8,394 bases of DNA, taken from the NCBI GenBank assembly GCA_030636065.1, contig DAOVXR010000057.1:1-8394 (forward strand). Reading direction: 5' to 3'. The notes under the pieces are model-generated. The model worked only from the letters and a program-made list of their open reading frames with translations. It ran no database searches and was not told where the DNA came from. Source of the stretch: Sedimentisphaerales bacterium. Its GTDB lineage: Bacteria > Planctomycetota > Phycisphaerae > Sedimentisphaerales > SM23-30. Shown here one piece after another: positions 6,879-8,394 of the stretch (positions within the stretch are counted from its first letter, which is position 1; every line of letters begins with the position of its first letter). The translations under genes were made by a program, and so were the position numbers.

Positions 6879-7933
6879 GATTGTTTTTTTCTGTAATTAT
6901 CGCGTAGCACCGTTAAATAGGACAAAGCTAACACCGCCAGCAACGCAATTGCCCATATATGATACCACCAACTGTTCTCCGAATGTGCGTGACTACTGCT
7001 GTCAAACATTGGTAAAGACTCTTCCAGCATCGGAATCATCCAGTTTAGCAGTAGTCCGCAGCCAAACCCACTTACCGCAATAGTTACAATATACAGTATC
7101 GCTGTTTGTCTGCCGAGCACTTTCCAGATCGTGGTAAATGTAGCCGCGTTGGTCGCCGGCCCGGCAATCAGAAACGCCAGGGCCGCACCGGGGGAGGCGC
7201 CCATGTGCATAAAACCAGCCGCGATTGGCACCGACGCGGTTGCGCACACATAAACCGGCACTCCCGCCGCCATCAACACTATAATCGAGAGCACCCCGCC
7301 ACCGATATACGCTGACAAATGGTCTTGTGGCACTAACGCCGCCATCACTCCTGCGAGGACGCCCCCTACCAACAGTGCCAAACCGATGTCTCGCGGCAGT
7401 GTCAGAAACCCATAGCGAAAAACACGCAGCAGAACACCCTGCCGGTGCTTGCCTGCGCAACATGCCGCTTTATTGTGTGCGGCCATATCGGATACAACCG
7501 TGGCATTTGTCTCGTTTGGTTCGCCGAAGAGTATCACAATACCGCCGCCGATTATGCCGGTCAGCAGCGCGGCAACAGGCCTGAAAATCGCGAAGACCGG
7601 CCCAAGTAACGCATAAGTTACCGCTATGCTGTCAACGCCGGTCTGGGGCGTGGACAGTAGAAAAGCTGTTGTGGCCGCCCGGCTTGCGCCATGCCGGCGC
7701 ATAGAGGCCGAGACCGGGATCACTCCACAGGAACAAAGCGGCAGCGGCACGCCAAACAGAGACGCCTTCAGCACCGGCCCCATCCCGCGCCCACCCAGGT
7801 GCCGCTCGACCCACTCCGGTGAGACGTACACCGACAATACACCAGCCACCAGAAAACCAAACAACAGATAGGGTGCCATCTGTCCCAGTACCTGCCAGCT
7901 TTCTGTAATTATGTTTGTTATGACATCGTACAT
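6875..7933 (-). CDS. SO_0444/DUF318-family permease, putative Cu/Zn efflux transporter
   Basis: Polytopic inner-membrane protein of the predicted permease family that includes SO_0444-type putative Cu/Zn exporters and is related to ArsP. The 352-aa product has multiple hydrophobic segments in two similar halves. The first half contains APYLLFGFLVAGVLS (20-34) and the hallmark GVPLPLCSCGVIPVSAS (61-77) with Cys67 and Cys69. A polar loop (about 137-168) contains Cys158-Cys159. The second half contains AGVPVYVCATASVP (223-236) with Cys230, and AGPATNAATF (257-266). A His-rich stretch SSSHAHSEN (312-320) precedes the last membrane segment. The ATG at 7933-7931 was chosen because it lies 2 nt after the dehydrogenase stop and directly precedes the first family-like segment; a TTG at 7999 would add 22 charged residues encoded inside the dehydrogenase gene. 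Cysteines in membrane segments suit a soft metal, but the substrate is not known. Confidence 0.88.
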   Translation of the reverse strand: MYDVITNIITESWQVLGQMAPYLLFGFLVAGVLSVYVSPEWVERHLGGRGMGPVLKASLFGVPLPLCSCGVIPVSASMRRHGASRAATTAFLLSTPQTGVDSIAVTYALLGPVFAIFRPVAALLTGIIGGGIVILFGEPNETNATVVSDMAAHNKAACCAGKHRQGVLLRVFRYGFLTLPRDIGLALLVGGVLAGVMAALVPQDHLSAYIGGGVLSIIVLMAAGVPVYVCATASVPIAAGFMHMGASPGAALAFLIAGPATNAATFTTIWKVLGRQTAILYIVTIAVSGFGCGLLLNWMIPMLEESLPMFDSSSHAHSENSWWYHIWAIALLAVLALSYLTVLRDNYRKKQS

Positions 7934-7935
7934 TT

Positions 7936-8394
7936 TTATTCGAACTCGATTAAGGCCTTGATTTCGTTTTGTCCTTTTTTCCCAAAGGCTTTCTGCCAAT
8001 CGTCAAGAGAATATCGCCCGGTGATAATGCCCGCGGCTGTTTCAGGAAATTTCTCTCTGAACGTACGCAGATACCGCAGAGCCATCTCAAAATCTTCCCG
8101 TGAGGCGTTCACTGTCCCTGTAACGGTCTGATTATACCTTACAAGGTTTGCCATGAATGTGTTACCGTCAAAACATATCTCTTGTGGCCCTCGCGGCACA
8201 CCTGTAAGTATCAGAATACCATTACGGCTCAGCATCTCAGGCAGACGAAATGTTATATCCGCCAGGCCGGCTGCCTCGAATATCAGTAAAAAACCACCCT
8301 GTTCTTGCGCGAATCGCTTGTCCTCATCCGTGGCAATATTAAGGTATTTCGCACCAAAGGACTCGACAAAAGCACGCTGGAAATCACCTTTTTC
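7936..8394 (-). CDS. Glucose-1-dehydrogenase-like MDR oxidoreductase, C-terminal part
   Basis: Only the last 152 residues are inside the window; the reading frame is open through the right edge and the N-terminal catalytic zinc-site domain is missing. The visible part begins in the Rossmann domain. It has an acidic strand end in FLLIFEAAG and the segment NGILILTGVPRG, followed by TVTGTVNASREDFEMALRYL and a tail resembling the glucose dehydrogenase C-terminal domain (NASREDFE, then IKALIEFE). This pattern fits the GDH branch of medium-chain dehydrogenases better than simple alcohol or threonine dehydrogenases. It would oxidise a sugar or polyol with NAD(P). It ends with TAA at 7938-7936, 2 nt before the permease, so it appears to be upstream in the same operon. 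Substrate is inferred from similarity only. Confidence 0.82.
   Translation of the reverse strand, partial: EKGDFQRAFVESFGAKYLNIATDEDKRFAQEQGGFLLIFEAAGLADITFRLPEMLSRNGILILTGVPRGPQEICFDGNTFMANLVRYNQTVTGTVNASREDFEMALRYLRTFREKFPETAAGIITGRYSLDDWQKAFGKKGQNEIKALIEFE

Noticed and set aside
7002..7463. 153-residue minus-strand open frame within the permease gene
   Set aside because: It is a frame-shifted reading of the permease, rich in Arg, Gly and Cys, with no start context; the permease motifs lie in the other frame.
7934..7999. TTG start at 7999 adding 22 residues to the permease
   Set aside because: The added segment is charged, overlaps the dehydrogenase coding region, and the ATG at 7933 sits 2 nt after the dehydrogenase stop and fits the family N-terminus.
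1..8394. CRISPR array, tRNA or rRNA gene, insertion sequence, phage or defence genes
   Set aside because: No regularly spaced repeats, no tRNA-like cloverleaf in the few intergenic bases, no transposase or integrase sequence, and every coding region belongs to a metabolic, transport or stress family.

Overview
All ten genes lie on the minus strand, so transcription runs from the right edge of the window to the left. The content is bacterial. It combines sulfide assimilation into cysteine and homocysteine, two metal-efflux-type membrane proteins and a small peroxide-defence pair. Rubrerythrin, the atypical thiol peroxidase and the direct-sulfhydrylation route suggest an anaerobe or microaerophile living with sulfide. 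The long EpsC/SAT-like serine acetyltransferase and intermediate GC content would fit a sediment lineage such as Planctomycetota (Phycisphaerae) or Desulfobacterota. That placement is a guess, because no taxonomic marker is present.

Layout in the direction of transcription. (1) 8394-7936: C-terminal part of a glucose-1-dehydrogenase-like MDR oxidoreductase, cut by the window edge. (2) 7933-6875: an SO_0444/DUF318-type permease. (3) 6878-6306: MntP-type manganese exporter, overlapping the permease by 4 nt. (4) 6280-4970 metY, 4963-3812 metX and 3830-3225 metW: the homoserine-to-homocysteine branch. (5) 3220-2294 serine O-acetyltransferase and 2274-1330 cysK: the serine-to-cysteine branch. Gaps between these eight genes run from -19 to +25 nt, so they look like one operon whose promoter lies outside the window. 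(6) A 179-nt gap (1329-1151) holds an imperfect inverted repeat and a sigma70-like promoter. (7) 1150-578 rubrerythrin and 539-27 tpx, 38 nt apart and probably co-transcribed.

How the genes fit together: the SAT makes O-acetylserine and CysK adds sulfide to give cysteine. MetX (with MetW) activates homoserine and MetY adds sulfide to give homocysteine. Both thiol branches are therefore served by one operon using free sulfide, with no cystathionine step in the window. The two metal exporters sit ahead of the sulfur genes in the same transcription unit. Rubrerythrin and Tpx reduce peroxides.

All families are known ones, and I see no clear evidence of a new defence, mobile or RNA-guided system. 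The points most worth a second look are the inverted repeat before rubrerythrin, the linkage of two metal exporters to the sulfur operon, the in-frame metY-TAA-metX junction with a TTG start, and the modified ends of the serine acetyltransferase.
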